Source: a virus. Taken from it: a stretch of DNA of 26,050 nt. The translations under genes and the position numbers were made by a program. Below the pieces are notes generated by a model. That model was not told the origin of the DNA, searched no databases, and saw only the letters and a program-made list of their open reading frames with translations. Of the stretch, positions 9,164 to 15,574 are shown piece after piece. Numbering within the stretch: the stretch's first letter is position 1; the number at the start of each line of letters is the position of its first letter. The stretch lies in the IMG/VR virus record IMGVR_UViG_3300046011_003628, positions 1 through 26,050 of that record; one strand, 5' to 3'.

Positions 9164-9856
9164 ATGACTGTCTACGCAAAACTACAACAGGCCCGGATCA
9201 AACTCCAAGGCCGCAAACTTACCAAGTCTGGCAAGAATAAATTTGCTGGCTATGAATACTTTGAACTAGGCGACTTCCTGCCTGCTATCCAGGAGATCTG
9301 TAACGAGTTGGGGCTCTGTGGTGTGGTGACCTACACCGAGACCGCAGCCTTCCTCAACATCTATGACACGACCAACAGCGAGTGTGTGGTCTTCAGTTCC
9401 CCCATGTCGTCGGCGGAGTTGAAAGGTTGCCACCCTGTCCAGAACTTGGGGGCGGTCCAGACTTACCTCAGACGGTATCTGTGGACGAACGCCTTTGAGA
9501 TCGTGGAGCACGACGCCCTGGATGCTACGACCGCAGTTGAACCAAAGGCTATGCCTAAGCCTGCGCCCAAGCCAGAGGTTAAGGAAGAAGCCAAGCCCCG
9601 CATCGTTGGTGTTGAAGGTGGCTGGCAGATCAATGCTCCTGCTGAACCAGAGGGAGATCCTACCGAGTGGCTAGCCCTAGTTCACAAGGCGGCTGGCATT
9701 GCGTTACAGGCGGCTACCTCGTCTGACGATGTGATGGCTATCTACAAGAAGAACAAGTCTCTCTTTGAGGCTGTGAAGAACACGGACGCGGTTTCCCACA
9801 AGGAACTCATGGGCGTCTTTACTGCGGCTAAGAACAAATTCCAGGAGGCAGCATGA
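9164..9856 (+). CDS. erf: ERF-family single-strand annealing recombinase
   Basis: A 230-aa protein with the ERF core in residues 1-120: KNKFAGYEYFELGDFLPAI near residue 25 and VQNLGAVQTYLRRYLWTNAF near residue 92, ending in EHDALD. ERF proteins form rings that anneal complementary single strands in phage recombination and genome circularisation. The second half is a Lys/Pro/Glu-rich linker followed by an Ala-rich helical C-terminus. The gene sits between the end-resecting nuclease and an SSB-like gene, the standard grouping for a phage annealing module, and its stop overlaps the next ATG (ATGA). The ribosome site is weak (AGGA), so translation may be coupled to the 50-aa gene. Confidence 0.88.
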   Translation: MTVYAKLQQARIKLQGRKLTKSGKNKFAGYEYFELGDFLPAIQEICNELGLCGVVTYTETAAFLNIYDTTNSECVVFSSPMSSAELKGCHPVQNLGAVQTYLRRYLWTNAFEIVEHDALDATTAVEPKAMPKPAPKPEVKEEAKPRIVGVEGGWQINAPAEPEGDPTEWLALVHKAAGIALQAATSSDDVMAIYKKNKSLFEAVKNTDAVSHKELMGVFTAAKNKFQEAA

Positions 9857-10158
9857 GTTATCAGCAGAAACCCAACACCGGAACACTGTTCCATAACACC
9901 GGCAAGCAGAGCGAGAAGCACCCTGACCGGCGTGGCCAGATCCATCTGTCTCGGGAGTTCCTAGAGAAGATGATGGAACAAGACGGGGAGTTGGTTGTGA
10001 TGGACATATCCGCCTGGGAGAACACCAGCGCCAAAGGGGTGGAGTATCTGAGCTTAGGCATTCAAGCGCCCTATGTGAAGCAGGCCAAACCCGAACCGAA
10101 ACCAGAGCCACCTAAGCAGGCGGACCTGGATGACGACTCGGACGATATACCATTTTAG
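9853..10158 (+). CDS. SSB-like protein with acidic DDIPF tail
   Basis: A 101-aa protein whose last residues (DLDDDSDDIPF) copy the acidic tip by which bacterial SSB recruits partner proteins. The rest (TGTLFHNTGKQSEKHPDRRG near the N-terminus, ISAWENTSAKGVEYLSLGI in the middle, then a Lys/Pro/Glu linker) is the pattern of a short phage family usually found beside recombination genes. It is too short for me to see a full OB fold. It probably binds single-stranded DNA or presents an SSB-type tail to host or phage enzymes. The start overlaps the erf stop as ATGA, indicating translational coupling. Its stop codon lies in the loop of an inverted repeat (10145-10168). Confidence 0.7.
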   Translation: MSYQQKPNTGTLFHNTGKQSEKHPDRRGQIHLSREFLEKMMEQDGELVVMDISAWENTSAKGVEYLSLGIQAPYVKQAKPEPKPEPPKQADLDDDSDDIPF

Positions 10159-10168
10159 AATGGTATAT
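10145..10168. repeat. Perfect 10-bp inverted repeat spanning a stop codon
   Basis: ATATACCATT and AATGGTATAT flank a TTAG loop that contains the stop of the SSB-like gene. It is A/T-rich and lacks a following T-run, so it is not a typical terminator. It may be an operator, an mRNA-stabilising hairpin, or the left junction of the inserted HNH gene. Confidence 0.6.
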
Positions 10169-10171
10169 AAT
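10166..10171 (+). promoter_or_regulatory. Candidate -10 box (TATAAT) before the HNH gene
   Basis: A consensus TATAAT overlaps the right arm of the inverted repeat, 27 bp before the HNH start codon. No good -35 box is visible at the usual distance. It could give the HNH gene its own transcription, as is common for inserted genes in phage operons. Confidence 0.35.
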
Positions 10172-10197
10172 TAGCATACCTTTTTAAGGAGATTCTT

Positions 10198-10671
10198 ATG
10201 AAGATATGCAGAGAGTGCAAACAAACAAAACCGCTGTCAGATTTTTATGCACACCCAATGATGAAAGACGGACACCTCAATAAGTGTGTTGAATGCGTTA
10301 AGAATCGAGTCAAAAAACATCGGGACAACAACTTAGACAAGATTCGCGCTTACGACAAACAAAGAAGCACACAACCGCATAGGGTGAAAGCAAGAAAAGA
10401 ATACATAAAAACTGAAGCTGGGAAAATTGCCAGAAAAAAAGCAAGCATAAAGTACAAAAAAAAGTATCCGATGGCTTATGCGGCACATGTAATTACTTGC
10501 AACGCTTTACGTGACGGCAAAATTCTTCGAAAAGAAGTTTGTTCTGTTTGTGGTTCAACTTACAACGTTGAAGGACATCACGATGATTACACCAAACCGC
10601 TTGAACTTAGATGGTTGTGTGAACCATGTCACAAAAAGTGGCACAGGCATAACACTCCAGTTTATGAGTAG
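10198..10671 (+). CDS. HNH endonuclease with N-terminal zinc finger
   Basis: A 157-aa basic protein. The N-terminus has CRECKQTKPLSDFY (C4, C7) and a later CVEC, a zinc finger often seen ahead of phage HNH domains. The middle is very Lys/Arg-rich. The C-terminus has VCSVCG, then GHHDDYTKPLELRWLCEPCH and a final HRH, a zinc-stabilised HNH core. AAGGAG before ATG 10198 fixes the start. The DNA is more A-rich than neighbouring genes, the gene interrupts a recombination operon, and it is preceded by its own hairpin and a TATAAT box. Together these suggest a free-standing homing-type endonuclease or a recently acquired gene (inference). The HNH assignment is firm; its target is unknown. Confidence 0.82.
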   Translation: MKICRECKQTKPLSDFYAHPMMKDGHLNKCVECVKNRVKKHRDNNLDKIRAYDKQRSTQPHRVKARKEYIKTEAGKIARKKASIKYKKKYPMAYAAHVITCNALRDGKILRKEVCSVCGSTYNVEGHHDDYTKPLELRWLCEPCHKKWHRHNTPVYE

Positions 10672-10674
10672 ATC

Positions 10675-11091
10675 ATGAAGACGCTTCAGTTTGAAGGGGT
10701 CAAGATCGCCTTAAAGCAGGACAAGAACGGTTATGTCCTGACGCTAGGTATGCACCCCGACGATGTTCCAGAAGAGCTGCTGCGCGACTTTATAGGTGCC
10801 CGGTATCAAGTTGTCATGGTGAGACTCAACCTGACCGAGGAACCTTTGGATCGGCAGCAAGAGTTTGAGGGCGACAGGGCCGTGCGTATCGCGGGGATGC
10901 TGTGCCGGAACTCTAAGTTCTGGGGGTATCTCTGCGATCAGGCTTTGATCCTTGAGGCATCCGAAGAAGAAGCGACCGAGTATCTGAGACATTACTTAGA
11001 GATTCAGTCTAGGTCCGAGCTGAAAACAAACGACCAGGCTCGCATCCGGCTGGACGCACTTTATAAGGAATTTCAAATATGGGAAGGCTAG
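10675..11091 (+). CDS. Conserved phage-type protein of unknown function (138 aa)
   Basis: The protein opens with a beta-rich segment (KIALKQDKNGYVLTLGMHPD), continues with PEELLRDFIGARYQVVMVRL, and ends in a helical part with SRSELKTNDQARIRLDALYKEF. It has no catalytic motif that I recognise. The overall style matches short proteins that accompany ERF/SSB modules in proteobacterial phages. It starts three bases after the HNH gene and its end overlaps the next gene by 13 bp. The ribosome site is weak, so coupling to upstream translation is likely. A role as a recombination or replication accessory is a guess from context. Confidence 0.6.
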   Translation: MKTLQFEGVKIALKQDKNGYVLTLGMHPDDVPEELLRDFIGARYQVVMVRLNLTEEPLDRQQEFEGDRAVRIAGMLCRNSKFWGYLCDQALILEASEEEATEYLRHYLEIQSRSELKTNDQARIRLDALYKEFQIWEG

Positions 11092-11357
11092 TGGCTTATT
11101 CAGTCTTCATCCCCGAGGAGCACTACAAGCGACTCAAAAAGGCCGCTAAAGATCGTAAGGCGGCTGGGATGGTTCGGGATGGTATTGCGATGGTCTTGGA
11201 TAACAAGAACGCCTTCGACACGGGATACGAGAAAGGAATTAAGGACGCAGCAAAGGTGGTCTATGAGTGTCCAGAGGCGCAGCTAGTGGCGGTCAAGGGC
11301 AAAGACATAGGCGTGTACCTCAAAGAACAGATCGAGCTCCTACTGGAGAAACCATGA
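11079..11357 (+). CDS. Small protein with a ribbon-helix-helix-like N-terminus
   Basis: A 92-aa protein. Residues 1-40 (LVAYSVFIPEEHYKRLKKAA, then an alternating helix ending GMVRDGIAMVLD) follow the beta-helix-helix pattern of small Arc/CopG-type DNA-binding proteins. The C-terminal half is helical and ends KEQIELLLEKP. The gene overlaps the preceding gene by 13 bp and the methyltransferase start by ATGA. If the DNA-binding reading is right, it is a candidate to bind the palindromes found upstream of the operon; no direct evidence shows this. Confidence 0.5.
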   Translation: MGRLVAYSVFIPEEHYKRLKKAAKDRKAAGMVRDGIAMVLDNKNAFDTGYEKGIKDAAKVVYECPEAQLVAVKGKDIGVYLKEQIELLLEKP

Positions 11358-11896
11358 ACCTAGACAGCACCCTTAAAAAGATTGAGCGGCGGTATGACAT
11401 TCCTCTCCTGATCCCCATGTTCGGAGTAAGCATCGAGCTGGGCGTGGCTGAAGGTGGGTTCTCTGAGGCGGTGCTGAACTATGGCCGTGGTGTCTTTCAC
11501 TACGGTGTGGATCGGTATAGCGGGGAGCGTAACCATACGGATGATGAGTACCTGACCGCGTTAAAGAGGTTGGAAAAGTATCGCAACAGGTTCAGTCTGA
11601 TTCGTGCTGACTTTTCTGTGGCACGGAAACTGTTTCCAGATGAATATTTTGACTTCATCTACATCGATGGGTATGCCCATACGGGACAAGAGAACGGGCG
11701 GACCCTGGCTGAGTGGTGGCCAAAAGTTAAGCCTGGTGGGTTCCTAGTGGGGGATGACTACTCATCGCATTGGCCGTTGGTGGTCGAGGTGGCTGATAAA
11801 TTCGCAGCGCACCAGCAAAGAAAGTTGCACGTTATTAGTTGTAAACCCGAGCACGATTGGGCTAGTCAAGAGCCTAGTTGGCTTATTCAGAAGTAA
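11354..11896 (+). CDS. Class I SAM-dependent methyltransferase
   Basis: A 180-aa protein starting at ATG 11354, which overlaps the previous stop as ATGA; the longer upstream frame is low-complexity out-of-frame sequence of the previous gene. Residues 28-37 (ELGVAEGGFS) form the SAM-binding Gly-rich loop. GVDRYSG near 51-57 fits motif II, DFIYIDGYAHT (residues 100-110) fits the motif IV region, and KPGGFLVGDDYSS follows. The pattern matches the small methyltransferase family 24, which usually acts on small molecules or sugars. No DNA-methyltransferase DPPY/NPPY motif is present, so DNA modification is less likely. Why it sits in a recombination operon is unclear. Confidence 0.75.
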   Translation: MNLDSTLKKIERRYDIPLLIPMFGVSIELGVAEGGFSEAVLNYGRGVFHYGVDRYSGERNHTDDEYLTALKRLEKYRNRFSLIRADFSVARKLFPDEYFDFIYIDGYAHTGQENGRTLAEWWPKVKPGGFLVGDDYSSHWPLVVEVADKFAAHQQRKLHVISCKPEHDWASQEPSWLIQK

Positions 11897-11914
11897 TCAA
11901 CCAAGGAGAGCATC

Positions 11915-12685
11915 ATGGCAACAAAGAAAGAAGTTAGTACGGAAATTTTTGTAACCGAGCAGCGTCGCGAGACATTGAACTTTTGTATCTTGGGCACCAC
12001 CCCGCTGATTCATAACCGAATGAGTCAGAAGGTATTGCAGACCCTACTCTTCCCGGCTCCAAGAAAGAACGCGGCAGAGAAGGCCAGCAGCCTGAAGCAC
12101 AACCCGCTTCAAGAGTACCGGGATAGCCCATACGTTACTTTGGATGACAGCGATCCAACGTTGATTACTGTCCTAGCTACAGGGTTTAAGGGCGGCATGA
12201 TGACGGCAGCGCTCGATATGCCTGGCGTAGCAAAGACCCAGATCAAGCGGCAGGTCTATGTTGACGGTCAGATCGTCCACATCTATGGAGTCCCGGAGAT
12301 GATGATGGCTGTTACCCGGTCGGCAGACATCAACAAGACGCCAGACGTTCGGACCCGTGCAGTTATGCGGAAGTGGGCTTGCTACCTTTCCATGTCCTAC
12401 ACCGTGCCCTTGCTGAATCAACAGTCGGTTTCCAATCTGTTGGCAGCAGCAGGCATCGTGTCTGGTCTGGGCGACTGGCGGCAGGAGAAGGGTTCTGGAA
12501 ACTTTGGTTGCTACAAGCTCACCACAGCAGATGATCCTGAGTTCTTGGAAGTGATTGCTAATGGCGGGCGTCAGGCTCAGAAGGATGCGCTAGAGAATCC
12601 TAAGTTCTACGATCAAGAGACTGAAGAGTTGTACTCCTGGTTTGAGACAGAAAGCAAACGCCGTGGGATCAAGGTGGCAGCATGA
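11915..12685 (+). CDS. Unknown 256-aa phage protein, possible RAMP-like fold
   Basis: AAGGAGAG before ATG 11915 marks a strong ribosome site, stronger than those of its neighbours. Visible features are FCILGTTPLIHNRMSQ at residues 23-38, a Lys/Asn-rich stretch, ATGFKGGMMTAALDM at 88-102, TRSADINKTPDVRTRAVM at 134-151, and a C-terminal Gly-rich segment GLGDWRQEKGSGNFGCYKL at 184-202. I recognise this as the kind of protein that recurs in siphovirus and podovirus recombination modules, but I know no function. Short beta strands, a KGG helix turn and a C-terminal glycine-rich loop are reminiscent of RAMP/Cas7 RNA-binding proteins; this is speculative. It is coupled by ATGA to the 154-aa gene, after which the GG-pentamer tract begins. 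Confidence 0.6.
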   Translation: MATKKEVSTEIFVTEQRRETLNFCILGTTPLIHNRMSQKVLQTLLFPAPRKNAAEKASSLKHNPLQEYRDSPYVTLDDSDPTLITVLATGFKGGMMTAALDMPGVAKTQIKRQVYVDGQIVHIYGVPEMMMAVTRSADINKTPDVRTRAVMRKWACYLSMSYTVPLLNQQSVSNLLAAAGIVSGLGDWRQEKGSGNFGCYKLTTADDPEFLEVIANGGRQAQKDALENPKFYDQETEELYSWFETESKRRGIKVAA

Positions 12686-13146
12686 AGCCATCACGCAAAG
12701 ACATCAACGCTGAAATTAGTCGTATCTACAAAGAGAACAATGGGATAACCCCCAACCTTTTGGTAGAAGAGGCTAAAAAGCCAGACAGCATCCTGCATCA
12801 TTTATTTGAGTGGGATGACGAGAAGGCTGGCCATGCGTACCGGCTAGACCAAGCGCGGCAGATCATAACCAGCGTAAAGATCAACATCATCAACGAAACG
12901 AAGATGATTAGCGCGGTGAGTTATGTGCGTGATCCAAGATTGCCAAGCGACCAGCAAGGGTATGTGTCTATCGAAACTCTCAAGACGGACAAAGATCTTG
13001 CAAGGGAATCTATTCAACTGGAGTTTGCCCGTGCATATGCCCATCTGCACAAGGCAAAGATTCATGCGGAGATTCTTGGGATGCAAGATCAAGTGAGCAC
13101 ATTAATCACCAATCTTCAGGAAACGCAGCAAACCGTAACAGCGTAG
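12682..13146 (+). CDS. Unknown 154-aa phage protein with helical C-terminus
   Basis: The start overlaps the previous stop (ATGA). The N-terminal part (PNLLVEEAKKPDSILHHLFE, then WDDEKAGHAYRLDQARQII) looks like a short helical motif found in a widespread phage family. The middle is beta-like (TKMISAVSYVRDPRLPSDQQ). The C-terminus is a long amphipathic helix likely to form a coiled coil. There is no catalytic motif. The tight coupling to the 256-aa gene suggests the two proteins act together. The stop lies immediately before the GG-pentamer tract. The function is unknown. Confidence 0.6.
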   Translation: MKPSRKDINAEISRIYKENNGITPNLLVEEAKKPDSILHHLFEWDDEKAGHAYRLDQARQIITSVKINIINETKMISAVSYVRDPRLPSDQQGYVSIETLKTDKDLARESIQLEFARAYAHLHKAKIHAEILGMQDQVSTLITNLQETQQTVTA

Positions 13147-13786
13147 TGTGCAAAGGTTAGGTTTTGGATTGGACGGGTCGTTATTGGTGTGGCTGTCAGG
13201 GTGGGGAACGGACGTGATGGGCTCGGTTGCTACGGGTGCGGTTTGGTATGGCTGTTCAGGTTCGGACATTTATGGAAAGGTTGGGTCGGGTCGTTATTGG
13301 TTCGGCTGTTACGGATGGGCACGGATGGTTTTGGAAGGGCCATAGTGGTCCGGTCAGATTCGGCTGTTCGGGTTCGGATCGTCATAGAAAGATTCTGACT
13401 GATTGGGAAGGGATAGGTAATTTACGGCTGTCCAGGTTCGGACGGGCAAGTTGTAACGAGTTCGGGTAAGGCCCGGTTGGGCAGGAAGTGTGCAAAGGAA
13501 AGGACTGATTCGTAGAGGTGTAAAGAGGTCCGACATGGTCAGTTTTGGCTGACACGGTTAGGTGGTGATAGTTAGAAAAAGGCCAGGTAGGGCGCGGTGT
13601 GGCTGTCGGGGAAAGGAGATCTACGGCGGGGCACGGAGTGGTCGGGTTTGGCGAGGCTGTCAAGGTTAGAAGTGGTTCGTTGCGTCGGGGTGAGTTTTGG
13701 CTGGAAGTGTGCAGAGGATAGATGAGGAACGGCCCTTTGAGGTCTGGACGGGTGAGGTTAGGAGTGCTGAGGCACGAAAGGAAATC
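13147..13786 (+). repeat. 640-bp noncoding tract with GG every 5 bp
   Basis: From just after one stop codon to the ribosome site of the next gene, GG dinucleotides recur on the + strand at 5-bp spacing (NNNGG units, roughly 125 slots). Between 13716 and 13771, for example, GG starts at 13716, 13726, 13731, 13741, 13746, 13751, 13756, 13761 and 13771. Between 13264 and 13304 it starts at 13264, 13274, 13279, 13284, 13289, 13299 and 13304. The register shifts by 1-2 bases only a few times. In 13201-13260, 28 of 60 bases are G and only 9 are C. A second layer of repetition is carried by GGCTGT, spaced about 54-64 bp. Frames through it read as low-complexity Gly/Trp/Arg sequence and are not convincing proteins. 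The function is unknown. Confidence 0.85.
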
Positions 13787-14113
13787 ATGAAAAAACTAAT
13801 AGCAGGTCTGTTGTTCGTGCCAGCAATGGCGCAGGCTGAGTTCATGTCAGGAAACAACCTTTACAAAGACATGCAAGGGGATGCTTTGGATAACATCCAT
13901 GCGCTGGGCTACGTGCTCGGCGCGGCGGACTCCGCGATCAACGTCACTGTCTGCCCACCAGAAGGAGTAAAGGCCGGGCAGGTCTACGACATTATCAAGA
14001 AGTTCCTGGAGGCCAATCCTGCTCTTCGTCACTATTCCGCAGACACCATAGTCAGGACAAGGCTAGAGGCGCTGTGGCCCTGTAAGCAGCAAGGCAAGGG
14101 GCGCGGGACATGA
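13787..14113 (+). CDS. Secreted Rap1a/Tai-like protein
   Basis: A 108-aa protein starting at ATG 13787 behind AAAGGAAATC. A longer upstream frame exists but would be translated from the repeat tract and would bury the signal peptide. Residues 1-18 (MKKLIAGLLFVPAMAQA then EF) are a textbook Sec signal peptide. The mature part reads MSGNNLYKDMQ, a LGYVLGAADSAIN segment, VCPPEGVKAGQVYDIIKKFL, and LEALWPC, which is the Rap1a/Tai immunity fold with its two cysteines (in VCPPEG and WPC). Known relatives neutralise periplasmic type VI amidase effectors; related proteins are common in phages without proven roles. It probably acts in the periplasm of a Gram-negative host. The stop overlaps the next gene (ATGA). 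Confidence 0.78.
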   Translation: MKKLIAGLLFVPAMAQAEFMSGNNLYKDMQGDALDNIHALGYVLGAADSAINVTVCPPEGVKAGQVYDIIKKFLEANPALRHYSADTIVRTRLEALWPCKQQGKGRGT

Positions 14114-14307
14114 TGACCATCAAAGACTTTGCCAAGAAGAAAAAGATCTCGATGAAAATGGCGCGGCATCGGTTGGAAAGGCAAGTGGAAGAAGGTCTGA
14201 TGCAGAGGAAAAAAGGGCCGTGCAACGTTTATTTGTATTACGAGATAACGCCCAGAACCTTTCGGTGGCATGACCCGTTTAACCTTGTTGAGAGGGAAAG
14301 GGCATGA
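14110..14307 (+). CDS. Small helix-turn-helix-like protein
   Basis: A 65-aa basic protein. TIKDFAKKKKISMKMARHRL followed by ERQVEEGLMQRKK resembles the helix-turn-helix and wing of small winged-helix regulators. The rest (PCNVYLYYEITPRTFRW) is consistent with a beta wing. The ATG overlaps the Rap1a-like stop, and a second in-frame ATG follows directly (14113). Its stop overlaps the next start (ATGA). DNA binding is inferred from the pattern; the target is unknown. Confidence 0.6.
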   Translation: MMTIKDFAKKKKISMKMARHRLERQVEEGLMQRKKGPCNVYLYYEITPRTFRWHDPFNLVERERA

Positions 14308-14546
14308 GAGACCTAGAAGACGAGAAACGTATTAAGGAATACATGGCGGCAAAGATGACGCACATAAAGATGTACAACGAGTGCATGAACCTTGCCGATG
14401 GTCTTGATGTTGCGAAGTTCGCTGAGTTGGTACGGGCTGATGAGCGTGAGGCGTGTGCGAAGGTGGTTGAAGAATGGTTGCATGGTGATTGGCATAACCA
14501 AGGAGTAGTAGCGGCGGCGATGATTCGAGCAAGGGGTGAGAAATGA
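14304..14546 (+). CDS. Small phage protein with RADEREACAKVVE motif
   Basis: An 80-aa acidic, mostly helical protein. The segment FAELVRADEREACAKVVEEW and the C-terminal AAAMIRARGEK are a recurrent pattern in small phage genes of unknown role. Both ends overlap neighbours by ATGA, placing it firmly in a coupled string of genes. No function is recognised. Confidence 0.65.
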   Translation: MRDLEDEKRIKEYMAAKMTHIKMYNECMNLADGLDVAKFAELVRADEREACAKVVEEWLHGDWHNQGVVAAAMIRARGEK

Positions 14547-14773
14547 ACAATATTGAAGTGCTACGTTTCCCTCCAACAGAGCACATGACTCCCGAGATGG
14601 CATTGCAGGCTGTGCTAACACGTTGTCAATTGGGTGAGGTGACTGACGTTCTGATTGTTGGTTACGACACGGACAACGACTTTATATCTTTCAGTAGCAA
14701 AATGACCCGAGCAGACGCCGTGTGGTTGCTGGAAAAGGCTAAGCAGTGGGCAATGGATGGAGGTGAGAAATGA
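14543..14773 (+). CDS. Small conserved phage protein (76 aa)
   Basis: The segment VTDVLIVGYDTDNDFISFSS followed by KMTRADAVWLLEKAK is typical of a widely spread short phage family with a beta-hairpin and a C-terminal helix; its function is not known to me. Start and stop overlap neighbours by ATGA. Confidence 0.65.
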   Translation: MNNIEVLRFPPTEHMTPEMALQAVLTRCQLGEVTDVLIVGYDTDNDFISFSSKMTRADAVWLLEKAKQWAMDGGEK

Positions 14774-15084
14774 CTGACCTACGCAAAGCTGCAGAGCAGG
14801 CGTTGGAGGCTTTGGAAACGCTATGGAACATCTTAGATGACATTGACACCGCATCGGACATGGCTAAGGAAAACGATGCTTGGTACAGGAAGCGTGTTGA
14901 AGCGTTACAAAAGAAGCGATGGGACACAATGATTACAACAGACGGTTACAAATTAAAAGGCGGCCCAGTAGAAGCACTACGCCAAGCACTAGCGCAACCT
15001 GTCGATAATGTATACATGTCCGAAGAACGTGTATACAAAACGGAAAAATCTATACATGAGCCTGAGGAGAAGAGCGATGGCTAA
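14770..15084 (+). CDS. Small helical phage protein (104 aa)
   Basis: The N-terminus (LRKAAEQALEALETLWNILD) and the later VEALRQALAQP are repeated-helix elements common in short phage proteins of unknown role. The C-terminal tail (from VDNVYMSEERVYKTEKSIHE) is coded by DNA carrying three TATACA-type motifs. The start is an ATGA overlap. The end overlaps the next gene by 8 bp. Confidence 0.6.
   Translation: MTDLRKAAEQALEALETLWNILDDIDTASDMAKENDAWYRKRVEALQKKRWDTMITTDGYKLKGGPVEALRQALAQPVDNVYMSEERVYKTEKSIHEPEEKSDG
15008..15060 (+). repeat. Three TATACA-type motifs in coding DNA
   Basis: TGTATACATG, GTGTATACAA and CTATACATG occur within about 50 bp in the 3' end of the 104-aa gene. The first contains the palindrome ATGTATACAT. 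They may be chance products of Val-Tyr codons or weak binding sites. Confidence 0.25.
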
Positions 15085-15325
15085 ACAGCAATCAAAAACA
15101 CCTGAACCTTTGTACAAACAAGTTGTTCCAGAGGAAGACCGTGGCAAGACTGTGGTAAGTAAATATTACCGAGTGCCACAAAACCAAAGTGGTCTTGGAC
15201 ATTCCATGCACCCGTATTTGATTGAGTGCAACCTACGTATCGACTTTGCTTTAGATGGTGGTATTTATAAAGTTGAGTGGTCAAACACCCCTATAAAGGA
15301 GGAGTCCAATGCAAACAACACTTGA
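15077..15325 (+). CDS. Hypothetical protein (82 aa)
   Basis: The start at ATG 15077 was chosen because GAGGAG lies upstream and the preceding gene ends just after it; an in-frame ATG at 15008 has no ribosome site. The protein has a short charged N-terminus, then KTVVSKYYRVPQN and IDFALDGGIYKVEWSNTP, which look beta-rich. No domain is recognised. Its end overlaps the next gene by 17 bp. Confidence 0.55.
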   Translation: MAKQQSKTPEPLYKQVVPEEDRGKTVVSKYYRVPQNQSGLGHSMHPYLIECNLRIDFALDGGIYKVEWSNTPIKEESNANNT

Positions 15326-15572
15326 GCAGAAGATACAGAACGGCACCTATTGGACTGGTGCTGCGCTCGGGGCCATGGTCATGCTGCTGGTGGTCCTGGT
15401 CTTTGACCGGCTGACCGCCTCCCCAGATCCGAGCTCGATCCGTATGCCGCGTGATGTAGTCGAGGCTTACCGCATGGGAGTCAAGGATGCGCTGAAGACT
15501 AACCCACCCAATGCTGAGTTAGAGAAGGTGTGTTTGGATCTATGGTCACAACGTCAACCAGTGAAGGAGTAG
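15309..15572 (+). CDS. Single-pass membrane protein (87 aa)
   Basis: AAGGAGGAG upstream gives an excellent ribosome site. Residues 14-32 (WTGAALGAMVMLLVVLVF) form one transmembrane helix after a short polar N-terminus. A soluble C-terminal part of about 50 residues follows (RMPRDVVEAYRMGVKDALKT near its middle). It could be a spanin-like, holin-associated or superinfection-related membrane protein, but nothing in the sequence decides this. Confidence 0.6.
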   Translation: MQTTLEQKIQNGTYWTGAALGAMVMLLVVLVFDRLTASPDPSSIRMPRDVVEAYRMGVKDALKTNPPNAELEKVCLDLWSQRQPVKE

Positions 15573-15574
15573 AT

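Noticed and set aside
11354-11896. DNA methyltransferase of a restriction-modification system
   Set aside because: The motifs fit a small-molecule class I methyltransferase; no DPPY/NPPY-type catalytic motif and no restriction enzyme partner is seen.
13147-13786. CRISPR array or protein gene in the GG tract
   Set aside because: There are no repeats of constant sequence with unique spacers, only GG in a 5-bp register and diffuse longer units. Open frames across it (for example 13148-13345 and 13227-13469 on the + strand) are low-complexity Gly/Trp/Arg sequence without consistent ribosome sites.
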